Below are positions 52,611-61,639 of a DNA stretch of 64,000 nt, piece after piece. The stretch is from NCBI GenBank assembly GCA_963743575.1, contig CAVUQC010000007.1:372001-436000 (forward strand), in the 5' to 3' direction. Every line of letters starts with the position of its first letter. Within the stretch, counting starts at the first letter, position 1. The notes beneath the pieces were generated by a model. That model was given only the letters and a program-made list of their open reading frames with translations, had not been told where the DNA came from and made no database searches. This DNA is from DASUPK01 sp963743575 (GTDB taxonomy: Bacteria > Actinomycetota > Thermoleophilia > Solirubrobacterales > 70-9). The translations under genes and the position numbers were made by a program.

Positions 52611-53525
52611 ATGAGGGTTGTGGAGGTGACGAAGCTCGGAGGGCCGGAGGTGCTGCAGGTCGCGGAACGCCCCGACCCCGAGCCCGGCCCAGGGCAGGTC
52701 GTGGTGCGCGTCCGGGCGGCGAACGTCAACCCGACCGACCTCGGGGCGCGTCAGGGCGCCGGGCGTGTCACTCCCCCCGACCCGCCCTTCGTGCTCGGCT
52801 GGGACGTGGCCGGTCAGGTGACAGGGGTGGGCGAGGGCGTCGAGGACTTTCAACCCGGCGATCGCGTCGTCGGGATGGCTCATTGGTACGAGTCGGGAGG
52901 GTCGGTGGGCGGGTATGCCGAGTCCGTCGCCTTCGAGGCCGAGTGGCTGGTGCCCCTGCCCGACGGACTTGACTACGAGACGGCCGCCACGATCCCGCTG
53001 AATGCGCTGACCGCGCGTCAGGGGCTCGAGCTGCTCGATCCGCGGGACGGGTGCGATCTCCTGGTCACCGGCGCGAGCGGTGCGGTCGGGAGCTTCGCGG
53101 TGCAGCTCGCCGCCGAAGCCGGGCACCGGGTGATCGCCCAGGCCGGCAGAAACGATGAGCGGTGGCCCCACACCCTGGGGGCCGCCGAGGTCCTGCCGCG
53201 CGGAATGGATCTCGGCGCGATCGATCCGGTGCCCACGATCTTCGATGCAGTGCCGCTCGGCGAGGCGGTTTTCGCGGCGGTCAAGGACGGTGGGGCGATC
53301 GTCAGCACCCGGCGCCCGCCCGAGGCCCCCCCGGACCGCCGGATCCGCCAGGAGTCGTTTCTCGTTCATCACGACCGTGAGGCGCTGCGCGAGCTGGTCG
53401 ATGCCGTCGCCGCCGGGAGGTTCCGCACCCGGGTCGATCGGGCGCTCCCGCTCGACCAGGCCGCGGAGGCCCACCGCCTGGTGGAGGCCGGCGGGCTGCA
53501 CGGAAAGATTGTCCTGACCTCATGA
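52611..53525 (+). CDS. Quinone oxidoreductase-like MDR protein (no zinc)
   Basis: 304 aa. QOR pattern: VRAANVNPTDLGARQG, LGWDVAGQVTGVG, VTGASGAVGSFAVQLAAEAG. The zinc ligands are absent (no structural cysteines). NADPH-dependent one- or two-electron reduction of quinones or enones. It starts 7 bases after the preceding stop; translation may be coupled, as no strong SD is visible. Confidence 0.82.
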   Translation: MRVVEVTKLGGPEVLQVAERPDPEPGPGQVVVRVRAANVNPTDLGARQGAGRVTPPDPPFVLGWDVAGQVTGVGEGVEDFQPGDRVVGMAHWYESGGSVGGYAESVAFEAEWLVPLPDGLDYETAATIPLNALTARQGLELLDPRDGCDLLVTGASGAVGSFAVQLAAEAGHRVIAQAGRNDERWPHTLGAAEVLPRGMDLGAIDPVPTIFDAVPLGEAVFAAVKDGGAIVSTRRPPEAPPDRRIRQESFLVHHDREALRELVDAVAAGRFRTRVDRALPLDQAAEAHRLVEAGGLHGKIVLTS

Positions 53526-53539
53526 GCGAGGAGGAGTAG

Positions 53540-54277
53540 ATGGCGAGGATCGTCTTGGTTCACGGCGCATGGGGCGGGGCCTGGATCTGGGAAAAGGTCG
53601 TGGAACCCCTGGAAGCGGCGGGCCACAAGGTCGAGACCCTCGATCTGCCCGGCGCCGGCGACGACCACACTCCGCTCGAGGAGATCAACCTGGACCTCTA
53701 CGCCGAGCGGATCTGCGGCCTGCTCGGGGCGAGCCCCGAGCAGGCCGTCTTGGTTGGGCACAGCATGGGCGGCATGGCCGTCACCCAGGCCGCCTCGCGC
53801 TGCCCGGGCCGCGTCGCGTCGCTGATCTACGTCGCCGCGTTTCTTCCCGGGGAGGGCCAGAGCCTGGTCGGCCTGACCGAGCTCCCCGAGGGGAACGGTG
53901 ACCACGTCCAGGCGACAATGGTCCTCTCCGGCGAGCCCCCGATCGCCGAGCTCTCCGAGGAGGACTCGATCATCGCCTTCTACAACCTGGCGCCGTCGGA
54001 GATCGCCAAGTGGGCGGCCGGGATGCAGAGGCCCCAGCCGGCCGTCCCGATGCTGGATCCCGCCCATCTCACCGACGGCTACGAGAACATCCCTCGCAGC
54101 TACATCCATTGCACCCGGGACCAGGCCAACATGCCCGCTCTCCAGCGCCGGATGATCAAGGAGCGCGCCGCCGATCCCGTGCTCGAACTCGAGTCCGATC
54201 ATTCTCCCCAGCTTTCCGTGCCCGATGAGCTCGTCCGCGCGATCGACCAGCTCGCCCGCCAGGAGGTGCCCGCGTGA
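53540..54277 (+). CDS. Alpha/beta hydrolase (methyl esterase-like)
   Basis: 245 aa with GAGGAGG before ATG 53540. VHGAWGGAWIWEK, nucleophile elbow GHSMGG with Ser75, and late His in ESDHSPQLS. It looks like the EstC/hydroxynitrile-lyase-like (salicylate methyl esterase) subfamily. It could hydrolyse an ester made or imported by the pathway. A paralogue overlaps it by 4 bases. Confidence 0.82.
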   Translation: MARIVLVHGAWGGAWIWEKVVEPLEAAGHKVETLDLPGAGDDHTPLEEINLDLYAERICGLLGASPEQAVLVGHSMGGMAVTQAASRCPGRVASLIYVAAFLPGEGQSLVGLTELPEGNGDHVQATMVLSGEPPIAELSEEDSIIAFYNLAPSEIAKWAAGMQRPQPAVPMLDPAHLTDGYENIPRSYIHCTRDQANMPALQRRMIKERAADPVLELESDHSPQLSVPDELVRAIDQLARQEVPA

Positions 54278-55002
54278 GATTCGTGCTGGTTCATGGAGCG
54301 TTCGTCGGTGGCTGGATCTGGGGGCCGCTCGCCGAGCGGCTCGAGGAGCTCGGGCACTCGTCGGTGGCGCCGGACCTGCCGGGAGCCGGCGACGACCCGA
54401 CGCCGCCGAAAGAGGTGACGCTGGGCGCCTATGCGGACCGGATCTGCGACCTGCTGGATGCCGACGGCGAATCGATCCTGGTCGCCAACAGCATGGGCGG
54501 CATGGTCATCTCGGAGGCGGCCGCACGCCGGCCTGAAGGGGTCAAGCGCCTCGTCTACGTGGCGGCCTTCCTGCCCGGCGACGGCCAGAGCCTGGTCGAC
54601 CTGACGAGCCTCCCCGAGGGGGCCGATGACCTCGTGCAGCAGACCGTCATCGTCTCGGGCGACCCCCCGATCGGGACCCTGCCGCAGTCGACCTGCGCGG
54701 CCTCGAACGCGGACTGCCTGCCCGAGGTGAGCGATTGGGCGGTGAGCAGGACCGGCTCGCAGCCCTTCGCTCCGCTCACGGAGCCCGTCTCGCTGACCCG
54801 CGAGTTCGACCAGATTCCTCGCACCTATGTGCTCTGCACCGCGGACCGCATCGTGCCCCCGGCACTGCAGCGCCGGATGGTCAGCGACCGGCAGCTCACC
54901 GATGTCGTCGAGCTGGACTCGGGCCATCATCCGCAGCTCTCCCGGATCGACGAGCTCGCTCACATCCTGCATCAGCGTGCGAAGAGCGCGGTGCCGGCGT
55001 GA
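54274..55002 (+). CDS. Alpha/beta hydrolase paralogue with altered nucleophile elbow
   Basis: 242 aa from GTG 54274 (GTGA overlap). It is clearly related to its neighbour (VHGAFVGGWIWGP, YVAAFLPGDGQSLVDLTSLPEG, HHPQLSRIDELA), so the pair arose by duplication. Here the elbow reads ANSMGG: Ser73 is present but the first Gly of GxSxG is Ala and the preceding His is Asn. That could alter rate or specificity; the catalytic Ser and His remain. Confidence 0.82.
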   Translation: MRFVLVHGAFVGGWIWGPLAERLEELGHSSVAPDLPGAGDDPTPPKEVTLGAYADRICDLLDADGESILVANSMGGMVISEAAARRPEGVKRLVYVAAFLPGDGQSLVDLTSLPEGADDLVQQTVIVSGDPPIGTLPQSTCAASNADCLPEVSDWAVSRTGSQPFAPLTEPVSLTREFDQIPRTYVLCTADRIVPPALQRRMVSDRQLTDVVELDSGHHPQLSRIDELAHILHQRAKSAVPA

Positions 55003-55565
55003 GCACGGGCGCACCACGTCCCACGTCCGGGCTCTTCACCGATCCGCGGCCGATCGAGGCGATCGGCGACCTCTTCGCGAACGTATGGCAGGTCTGTTAC
55101 GTCACCCCCGATCTCAACCGCGGAATGGGGGAGCTGCGCGAGCTGTTCGGAATCGAGAACTCCACCGAGGTGCCGGTGGAGGGAGCCACCTTCATGAAGG
55201 GTGGCGAGCTGGTCGAGTGGCAGCCGCGGGTCGCGATGGGGGCCCGCGGAGGCATGATCATCGAGCTGATCGAGCCGGTCTCCGGCGAGGTCGATTTCTA
55301 CCGGCGCTTCCTCCCCAGCGACGGAGGCGTGCTCGGCTTCCATCACCTCGCGACGCTGGTCCCGCTCGGCGACGAGCCGTGGGCCGGCGTCGAGAAGCTC
55401 CTCGGCGAGCACGGGATGTCATTCGAGTACACGATCCTGATCCCCGACCGCGCCCGGCTCGCCTACGTGGACACGACCGCCCAGCTCGGCCACTACCTGG
55501 AGCTCTGCCAGTTGGAGAAGGCGGACACCGACTTCTTCAGCGGGCTGATCGCGGAGAGCGCCTAG
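54999..55565 (+). CDS. VOC-family protein
   Basis: 188 aa from GTG 54999 (GTGA overlap). VWQVCYVTPDLNRGMGELRELFGI is a VOC-like first strand and helix, and GFHHLATLVP and GHYLELCQL supply possible metal ligands (His, His, Glu). The usual first His is replaced (VCYVTP), so the metal site may be incomplete. It is the last gene of the oxidoreductase/hydrolase block. Confidence 0.72.
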   Translation: MSTGAPRPTSGLFTDPRPIEAIGDLFANVWQVCYVTPDLNRGMGELRELFGIENSTEVPVEGATFMKGGELVEWQPRVAMGARGGMIIELIEPVSGEVDFYRRFLPSDGGVLGFHHLATLVPLGDEPWAGVEKLLGEHGMSFEYTILIPDRARLAYVDTTAQLGHYLELCQLEKADTDFFSGLIAESA

Positions 55566-55591
55566 CGGATAGCCCCCCCTCCACGGATAGA

Positions 55592-55630
55592 GGTGCGATT
55601 TCCAACCGCCGCTTTGCATGGAAAGATCCG
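55592..55630. repeat. Interspersed palindromic repeat, copy A
   Basis: Contains CCGCTTTGCATGGAAAG forward; its reverse complement (AAAGCGGCGG then GGAAATCGCACCTCT) matches copies C and D. The copy therefore looks like two inverted halves placed together, as in a REP/BIME element. It lies in the 215-base gap between a VOC gene and the secreted-protein gene; the rest of that gap has a TTGTT/AACAA hairpin and an SD. Confidence 0.6.
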
Positions 55631-55780
55631 GATCGGCGGCCGGGACCAACTAGGTACTCACTACGGGCAGGCCGACCAGGTTTGTTGCCGAAACAAGAGA
55701 TGCGAGGCAGTCCGGCCACGCAAGAGGCCATGCCTCGGTGTCGGGCGTTCTCGGCACCCAAAAGCGAACTGAGGAGACAA

Positions 55781-56816
<1,036 letters not shown>

Positions 56817-56818
<2 letters not shown>

Positions 56819-56835
56819 TCGGGGGACGCCCGACT
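56817..56835 (+). terminator. Hairpin at the stop codon of the secreted-protein gene
   Basis: AGTCGGG (56817-56823) pairs perfectly with CCCGACT (56829-56835) around a 5-base loop, starting within the stop codon. No U-tract follows, so it is a plausible but non-canonical terminator. Confidence 0.45.
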
Positions 56836-57172
56836 TCGCGTGGTGGGAGGCGTTTGGGGTCCCTCGGCTCAGAGAGATCTTGGAGCCCTTTGGGAGCCCC
56901 GTCCCGCCACTCGCCTTGTAGCCCAAGTGTCCGCGACTGGAGTTGGCCGGGAGCGCAGGCGACCCGCAGCGATCAGGCTGAAGAGTGCTGCTTTGGACGA
57001 GAAGCAGCGGTTTGCATGGAAAGGAGCGCATTTCGACCCGGCGCTCGCTTTTCGCGCAAGGGAGGAGCGCTTCCGCCGCGTACGATCGCTTGGACCGCCC
57101 ACGACGATGAGTTTTCGTCTCGCGATCGGTCCCTAGCTGCGGCGGAGCACCCTGCAGAAGGAAGGAGCGGTC
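56819..57172. other. Gene-free stretch
   Basis: 354 bases without a credible gene. It holds the terminal hairpin, repeat copy B, a CTCGCTTTTCGCG segment (57043-57055) that recurs in altered form near 59024-59036, and the SD of the next gene (GAAGGAAGGAG). Short frames here have no family resemblance. Confidence 0.6.
56990..57030 (+). repeat. Interspersed palindromic repeat, copy B
   Basis: GCTTTGGACGAGAAGC followed by AGCGGTTTGCATGGAAAG. The first part can fold as GCTT/AAGC around GGACGAG. Closest to copy C. Confidence 0.7.
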
Positions 57173-57769
57173 ATGCTGATCTACTCGATGAACGTCTCGG
57201 TGGACGGCTTCATCGCCGACCGCGAGGGCGCGTTCGGTTGGACGGTCCCTGACGAGGAGCGGTTTCGTTTCCACACCGCGCAGGTACGCGAGCTCGGCGG
57301 CTATCTGCTCGGCCGCAGGCTCTACGAGACCATGCTGCCGTGGGAGACGGATCCGTCGATGCGCGACGACGAGCTCGGAGATCCTCGAGCGCCAGTTCCA
57401 GCAGAAGCGGCGGCCGCGTTCGCCGACCTCTGGTGCGCGATCCCGAAGATCGTCTTCAGCAGCACGCTCGACAGCGTCCAGGGCAACGCGCGGCTCGCCG
57501 AGGCGTCATTGGCCGAGGAAGCCGCTGCGACGCTCGACGCGACCGACAAGGACGTCTCGATCGGCGGCGCCGGCCTCGCCGCGGCGGCGATCGAGCTCGA
57601 CCTCGTCGACGAGCTGCGCATGCTCCGCCACCCGGTCGCCGTCGGTGGCGGCACGCCGTTCCTGCCGCCCGTCACCGAAGAGATCGCGCTGGACTTGATC
57701 GAGACCAGGACCGTCGGCTCACGGGTGATCTACGAGCGCTACGGGCGCGCCCGCGATGAGTCGGACTGA
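57173..57769 (+). CDS. Dihydrofolate reductase-family protein (RibD C-terminal-like)
   Basis: 198 aa from ATG 57173, with AAGGAAGGAG upstream. MLIYSMNVSVDGFIAD, LLGRRLYETM, and the glycine-rich VSIGGAGLAAAAIELDLVDELRM with PVAVGGGTPF are the RibD_C/DHFR-like hallmarks. Such proteins are NADPH-dependent reductases of unknown substrate (YyaP/YwjB type), common and often solitary in actinobacteria. Monocistronic. Confidence 0.85.
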   Translation: MLIYSMNVSVDGFIADREGAFGWTVPDEERFRFHTAQVRELGGYLLGRRLYETMLPWETDPSMRDDELGDPRAPVPAEAAAAFADLWCAIPKIVFSSTLDSVQGNARLAEASLAEEAAATLDATDKDVSIGGAGLAAAAIELDLVDELRMLRHPVAVGGGTPFLPPVTEEIALDLIETRTVGSRVIYERYGRARDESD

Positions 57770-57926
57770 CACCGCCGGCCGAGTCATCAGCGCCACGCCG
57801 GACCGGGCGGTCTGACGACTCGCGCTCGCAATCGCGTGCCACCGGCACTCTTCGAGAGTCTCGGGACCCCGCCGCTTACGCTTCCTGCTCGCGCAAGACA
57901 GGCGTCCGGGCACACACGATCCGACT

Positions 57927-58895
57927 TTAGACGGTGATCACGATCTTTCCTTGGGAGTGTCCTTCTCCCTGGTATCGGAGAGCTTCGGGTACCTCGCTCA
58001 GCTTGTAGCGGCGATCGATGACCGGCGTCACCTTTCCCGACTCCACAAGCTCCTTCAAGACAACCAGATCCTCCCGGGTATGCCTCGTAATGAAGATGCG
58101 CATCCGTTGGCGGACCAACGGTGACGACGAAACCACCTTGATTTGACGAGCGAGTCCGAGCCAACGGCCCATATCGGATACCCCAACCAGGACGTAGGTT
58201 CCTTGAGGGTTCAGCGCCCGTCTGCAGTCCGACAATGATCGGTTCCCCACCAGATCGAGCATCACGTCGTACCGCTGTGGATCCTGGGTGAAGTCCTCCT
58301 GCGTGTAATTGATGACCTCGTCCGCGCCGATCGACCGGACCATGTCCACGTTCCTCGCGCTGCACACGCCAGTCACGTTCGCTCCGAATGACTTGGCGAT
58401 CTGCACGGCGAACGTGCCTACGCCGCCCGACGCGCCGTTGATCATCACCTTCTGTCCCGGCTGAACCCTCCCTTGATCGCGAACGGCATTGAGGGCGGTG
58501 AAGGCCGAGTCTCCAACGGCCGCGGATTGCTCAAACGTGAGGTTGTCCGGTTTCGCCAGGAGGTTGTCCTCTTCAACGCTGGCGTATTCGGCGAAGGCGC
58601 CGTCGCACCAGCCGAAGACCTCATCACCTGGCTGAAAGTGCTTCACGCTCGCGCCGACCGCTTCAACCTGCCCCGCCAGATCGAGTCCCGGTATCTCGTG
58701 CTTAGGGTTGAACAGCCCGACGGCCGGACGCATGGCGTACGGGATGCCCCTGAGGAGGTGCCAGTTGCCGATATTGACAGCCGCGGCGCGAACTCGTACC
58801 AGCACCTCTCTTTCGTCCGCGACCGGTCTGTCGACGTCCTTGAGCTCCAAGACATCGGGTGAGCCGTACCTATGTTGGATGATCGCCTTGATCAC
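57927..58895 (-). CDS. NAD(P)H quinone oxidoreductase-like MDR protein
   Basis: 322 aa. MIKAIIQHRYGSPDVLELKDVDRP, VRAAAVNIGNWHLLRG, GLDLAGQVEAVG, INGASGGVGTFAVQIAKSFGA: RTN4IP1/QOR-like without zinc. GTG 58895 has AGGAGG only 2 bases away, a tight but usable SD. Its codon use is visibly less GC-rich than the catabolic genes (many codons ending A or T), so it may have been acquired separately. Monocistronic, convergent with the DHFR-like gene. Confidence 0.82.
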   Translation of the reverse strand: MIKAIIQHRYGSPDVLELKDVDRPVADEREVLVRVRAAAVNIGNWHLLRGIPYAMRPAVGLFNPKHEIPGLDLAGQVEAVGASVKHFQPGDEVFGWCDGAFAEYASVEEDNLLAKPDNLTFEQSAAVGDSAFTALNAVRDQGRVQPGQKVMINGASGGVGTFAVQIAKSFGANVTGVCSARNVDMVRSIGADEVINYTQEDFTQDPQRYDVMLDLVGNRSLSDCRRALNPQGTYVLVGVSDMGRWLGLARQIKVVSSSPLVRQRMRIFITRHTREDLVVLKELVESGKVTPVIDRRYKLSEVPEALRYQGEGHSQGKIVITV

Positions 58896-59079
58896 GTCCT
58901 CCTACGCCACGGTCGGTCCTCGCGGTTCAACGCCGCCCGGGTTCTCATTCGCTCGTCGTCTGGAGTCCGGGAGATTACGACCGAACCTCGGATGTTGGGA
59001 GTGGCAGGCAGTCTTGTCGCGCACTCGCTTTCGCGTGAAAGCGGAAGCCTCAGCGGCGGACGGTGAGTCAGCCGAAACA

Positions 59080-59120
59080 GCTTTGGACGAAAAGCGGCGG
59101 TTCGCATGGAAAGCGACACC
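59080..59120 (+). repeat. Interspersed palindromic repeat, copy C
   Basis: GCTTTGGACGAAAAGC then GGCGGTTCGCATGGAAAG and CGACACC. The 5' part can fold as GCTTT/AAAGC with loop GGACGA. It ends 30 bases before the start of the SnoaL gene and could affect its expression. Confidence 0.7.
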
Positions 59121-59150
59121 CTCAGCCCGCCGCGGGATACTGCGTGGGCG

Positions 59151-59552
59151 ATGTCGCAGGAGAACGTGGAGTTGGCCCTGCTTGCGTATGACGCCTGGAA
59201 CCGGCGCGACGTGGAAGCCGTAGTCGCGCTCTGGGACCCCGACGGCATGTGGAATCCCGCGCTCGAAAGGGGCCTGGGGGGACGCAGTACCTACCGCGGC
59301 CGCGCAGGGATCCGTCAGTACTTCGAAGATCTGGCGGAGTTCTCCGAAGAGAGCCACGTGGAGTACCCCGAGGTTCACGACCTCGGCGACCAGGTGCTCG
59401 GCCTCGGTCACATTTCGATCAGGTTTGCGAGCGGCGTCGAGCTTGATCAGGAGGTCGCCTTCATCCACACATGGCGTAATGGAAAGTGCGTCGAAGCGCA
59501 GACCTGGAGGAGTCACGCCGAGGCCCTCGAAGCCGCCGGGCTATCTGACTAG
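59151..59552 (+). CDS. SnoaL-like NTF2-fold protein
   Basis: 133 aa from ATG 59151 (MSQENVELALLAYDAWNRRDVEA), chosen over ATG 59106 because MSQENVE is the standard start of this large actinobacterial family, and because the upstream codons lie next to repeat C. LWDPDGMWN, YRGRAGIRQYFEDLAE and a WR motif near the end complete the cone fold. There is no SD; GATACT about 11 bases upstream may be a -10. Function unknown. Confidence 0.8.
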   Translation: MSQENVELALLAYDAWNRRDVEAVVALWDPDGMWNPALERGLGGRSTYRGRAGIRQYFEDLAEFSEESHVEYPEVHDLGDQVLGLGHISIRFASGVELDQEVAFIHTWRNGKCVEAQTWRSHAEALEAAGLSD

Positions 59553-59564
59553 TTCATAAGTACC

Positions 59565-59603
59565 GCTTTGGACGAAAAGCAGCGCTTTGAAAATCACACC
59601 TCT
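59565..59603 (+). repeat. Interspersed palindromic repeat, copy D
   Basis: GCTTTGGACGAAAAGC, then AGCGCTTTGAAAATC and ACACCTC. It lacks the GCATGG segment of B and C but matches the reverse complement of copy A in its 3' part. Sits just after the SnoaL stop and before the end of the acetoacetyl-CoA synthetase gene. Confidence 0.7.
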
Positions 59604-59620
59604 TCGCGTGGACAGGGCGC

Positions 59621-61621
59621 CTAGCGTGTGATGTAGCGCCGACGCTCGGAGCCGCGCTGCGACGCGTAGGCGACGAACGCGTCGAGCGCCTGTGGATCAG
59701 CGAGGGCGTCCCTGCTCGCCACCTTCTCGGGCGAATCGCCGAGCAGGATCCGCTTCACCGGCAGCTCGAGCTTCTTCATGGTCAGGGTCTTGGGGATCAC
59801 GGGGACTGCCTCGATCGTGTCGGGAACATGCCGGGGCGAGAGGGCGCCGCGGAGCTCTGAGGCGATCCGACCGCGGAGCTCGTCGTCGAGGTCGATGCCC
59901 TCGCTGAGCGCGACGAACAGGATCAACTCCCCCGCCCCGCCCTCGGGATCCTCGATGTGGACCACGAGGCTCTCCTGCACCTCGTCGATTCCCTCGACCA
60001 CCGAATAGACCTCCCCGGTTCCGAGCCGGACGCCGCCGCGGTTGAGGGTCGCGTCGGATCGGCCGGTGATCACGCAGCTGCCGCGCTCGGTGAACATGAT
60101 CCAGTCGCCGTGGCGCCAGACGCCCGGGAAGTGCTCGAAGTAGGCCGCCCGGTAGCGAGAGCCGTCCTCGTCGCCCCAGAAGGCGATCGGCATCGAGGGC
60201 ATCGGCTTCCTGATCACCAGCTCGCCGAGCTCGCCGACCACCGGCTGGGCGTTCTCGTCGTAGGCGGCCACGTCGACAGCCAGGCAGCAACCGGCGATCT
60301 CGCCGCGATACACCGGCTGCATCGGACCGCCCTGCACCATCCCGGTGCAGACATCGGTTCCTCCACTGCCCACGTTGAGAAGGACGTCGGAGCCGAGCTG
60401 CTCGTAGATCCAGTCGAATCCCTCGGGGGGAAGAGGCGAGCCGGCTGCGCAGAACTGGCGGATGCTGGAGAGATCCATGTCGCGCAGGTCGACGCCACCC
60501 TTGCGGCAGGCCATCAGGAAGGCGGGCACGGCTCCCATCAGCGTCGGCCGAAGCTCCTCGGCGAGGCGCCACTGAGCCGAGAGGTCCGGATACATCGGAT
60601 TGCCGTCGAGCATCACGATCGAAGCCCGGAACAACAGCGAGTTCACCAGGGCCATCCACATCATCCAGGCCGTGGTGGTGAACCAGAGCAGCCTGTCCCC
60701 GGGCTGCTGGTCCCAGCTCAGGCCCTGGTTCTTGAAGGCCTCGATCAGGATGCCGCCGTGGCGATGAACGATCGCCTTCGGCAGGCCGGTCGTCCCGGAG
60801 GAGAAGAGGACGCAGAGCGGGTGGTCGAAGCCGAGCGGGTCGAACTCGAGCGGCCCGCTCTCGGCGAGTAACTCGTCCCACTCAGTGCAGTCGGGCAGGG
60901 AATCGTCCGGGCCCCCCGCGTAGGGGACGTGAACGACGTGCTCGAGGCTGGGCAACGCCTCGCGGACCCTGGCGACCTCGGCGCGGCGGTCGATCGGCTT
61001 CTCGCCGTAGGCATAGCCGGCGATCGCGAGCAGGAGCTTCGGCTCGAGCTGGCCGAAACGGTCGATCACGCTGCGCGGCCCGAACTCCGGCGCGCAGGTG
61101 GCCCAGATCGCCCCCAGGCTCGCCGCGGCCAAGAACGCGACCAGTGTCTCCGGGACGTTGGGCAGATAGGCGACCACCCGGTCGCCGGGCCCGATCTCGA
61201 GCCGCTGCAATCCCGCCCGGGCGCGCGCGACCTGCTCGCGCAGCTCGCCGAAGGTGAGCTCGAAGTCCGCGCGGGTCTGCGACCGCGCCAGCACCGCCAC
61301 GCGATCGGCGTCCTCGTCGCGTCCCACCATGTGTTCGGCGTAGTTCAGCCTGGAGCCCACGAACCACTCGGCGCCGGGGATCTCGCGCGAGCCGAGCACC
61401 CGCTCGTACGGCGCGTGCGCCCGGATCTCGAAGAAGTCCCAGAGCGACCCCCAGAAGCCCTCCAGGTCGTCGACCGACCAGCGCCAGAGCTCGTCGTATC
61501 CGGCATGGTCGATCCCCCGCTCCTCCTTCAGCCAGGTGAGGTAGCGGCCCAATTGGGTCGTGTCACGGACGTCCGCAGGCGGCGTCCAGAGCACGGATCC
61601 GATCTCCTCCACGCGGGCCAT
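59621..61621 (-). CDS. Acetoacetyl-CoA synthetase
   Basis: 666 aa from ATG 61621 (GTG 61624 possible), the usual length. N-terminal AACS/ACAS domain (LWRWSVDDLEGFWGSLWDFFEI, RLNYAEHM), AMP-binding core FSSGTTGLPKAIVHRHGG, GTDVCTGMVQGG, GDWIMFTERG, and C-terminal Lys in PKTLTMKKLELPVK. It activates acetoacetate (or a similar 3-oxo acid) to the CoA ester. Divergent from the DpgC-like gene, 18 bases between starts, with an inverted repeat at 61641. Confidence 0.9.
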   Translation of the reverse strand: MARVEEIGSVLWTPPADVRDTTQLGRYLTWLKEERGIDHAGYDELWRWSVDDLEGFWGSLWDFFEIRAHAPYERVLGSREIPGAEWFVGSRLNYAEHMVGRDEDADRVAVLARSQTRADFELTFGELREQVARARAGLQRLEIGPGDRVVAYLPNVPETLVAFLAAASLGAIWATCAPEFGPRSVIDRFGQLEPKLLLAIAGYAYGEKPIDRRAEVARVREALPSLEHVVHVPYAGGPDDSLPDCTEWDELLAESGPLEFDPLGFDHPLCVLFSSGTTGLPKAIVHRHGGILIEAFKNQGLSWDQQPGDRLLWFTTTAWMMWMALVNSLLFRASIVMLDGNPMYPDLSAQWRLAEELRPTLMGAVPAFLMACRKGGVDLRDMDLSSIRQFCAAGSPLPPEGFDWIYEQLGSDVLLNVGSGGTDVCTGMVQGGPMQPVYRGEIAGCCLAVDVAAYDENAQPVVGELGELVIRKPMPSMPIAFWGDEDGSRYRAAYFEHFPGVWRHGDWIMFTERGSCVITGRSDATLNRGGVRLGTGEVYSVVEGIDEVQESLVVHIEDPEGGAGELILFVALSEGIDLDDELRGRIASELRGALSPRHVPDTIEAVPVIPKTLTMKKLELPVKRILLGDSPEKVASRDALADPQALDAFVAYASQRGSERRRYITR

Positions 61622-61639
61622 CACGTTCGAACTGAGATA

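Noticed and set aside
57847..57859. ACTCT/AGAGT hairpin as terminator for the DHFR-like gene
   Set aside because: Short stem, three-base loop and no U-tract; too weak to call.
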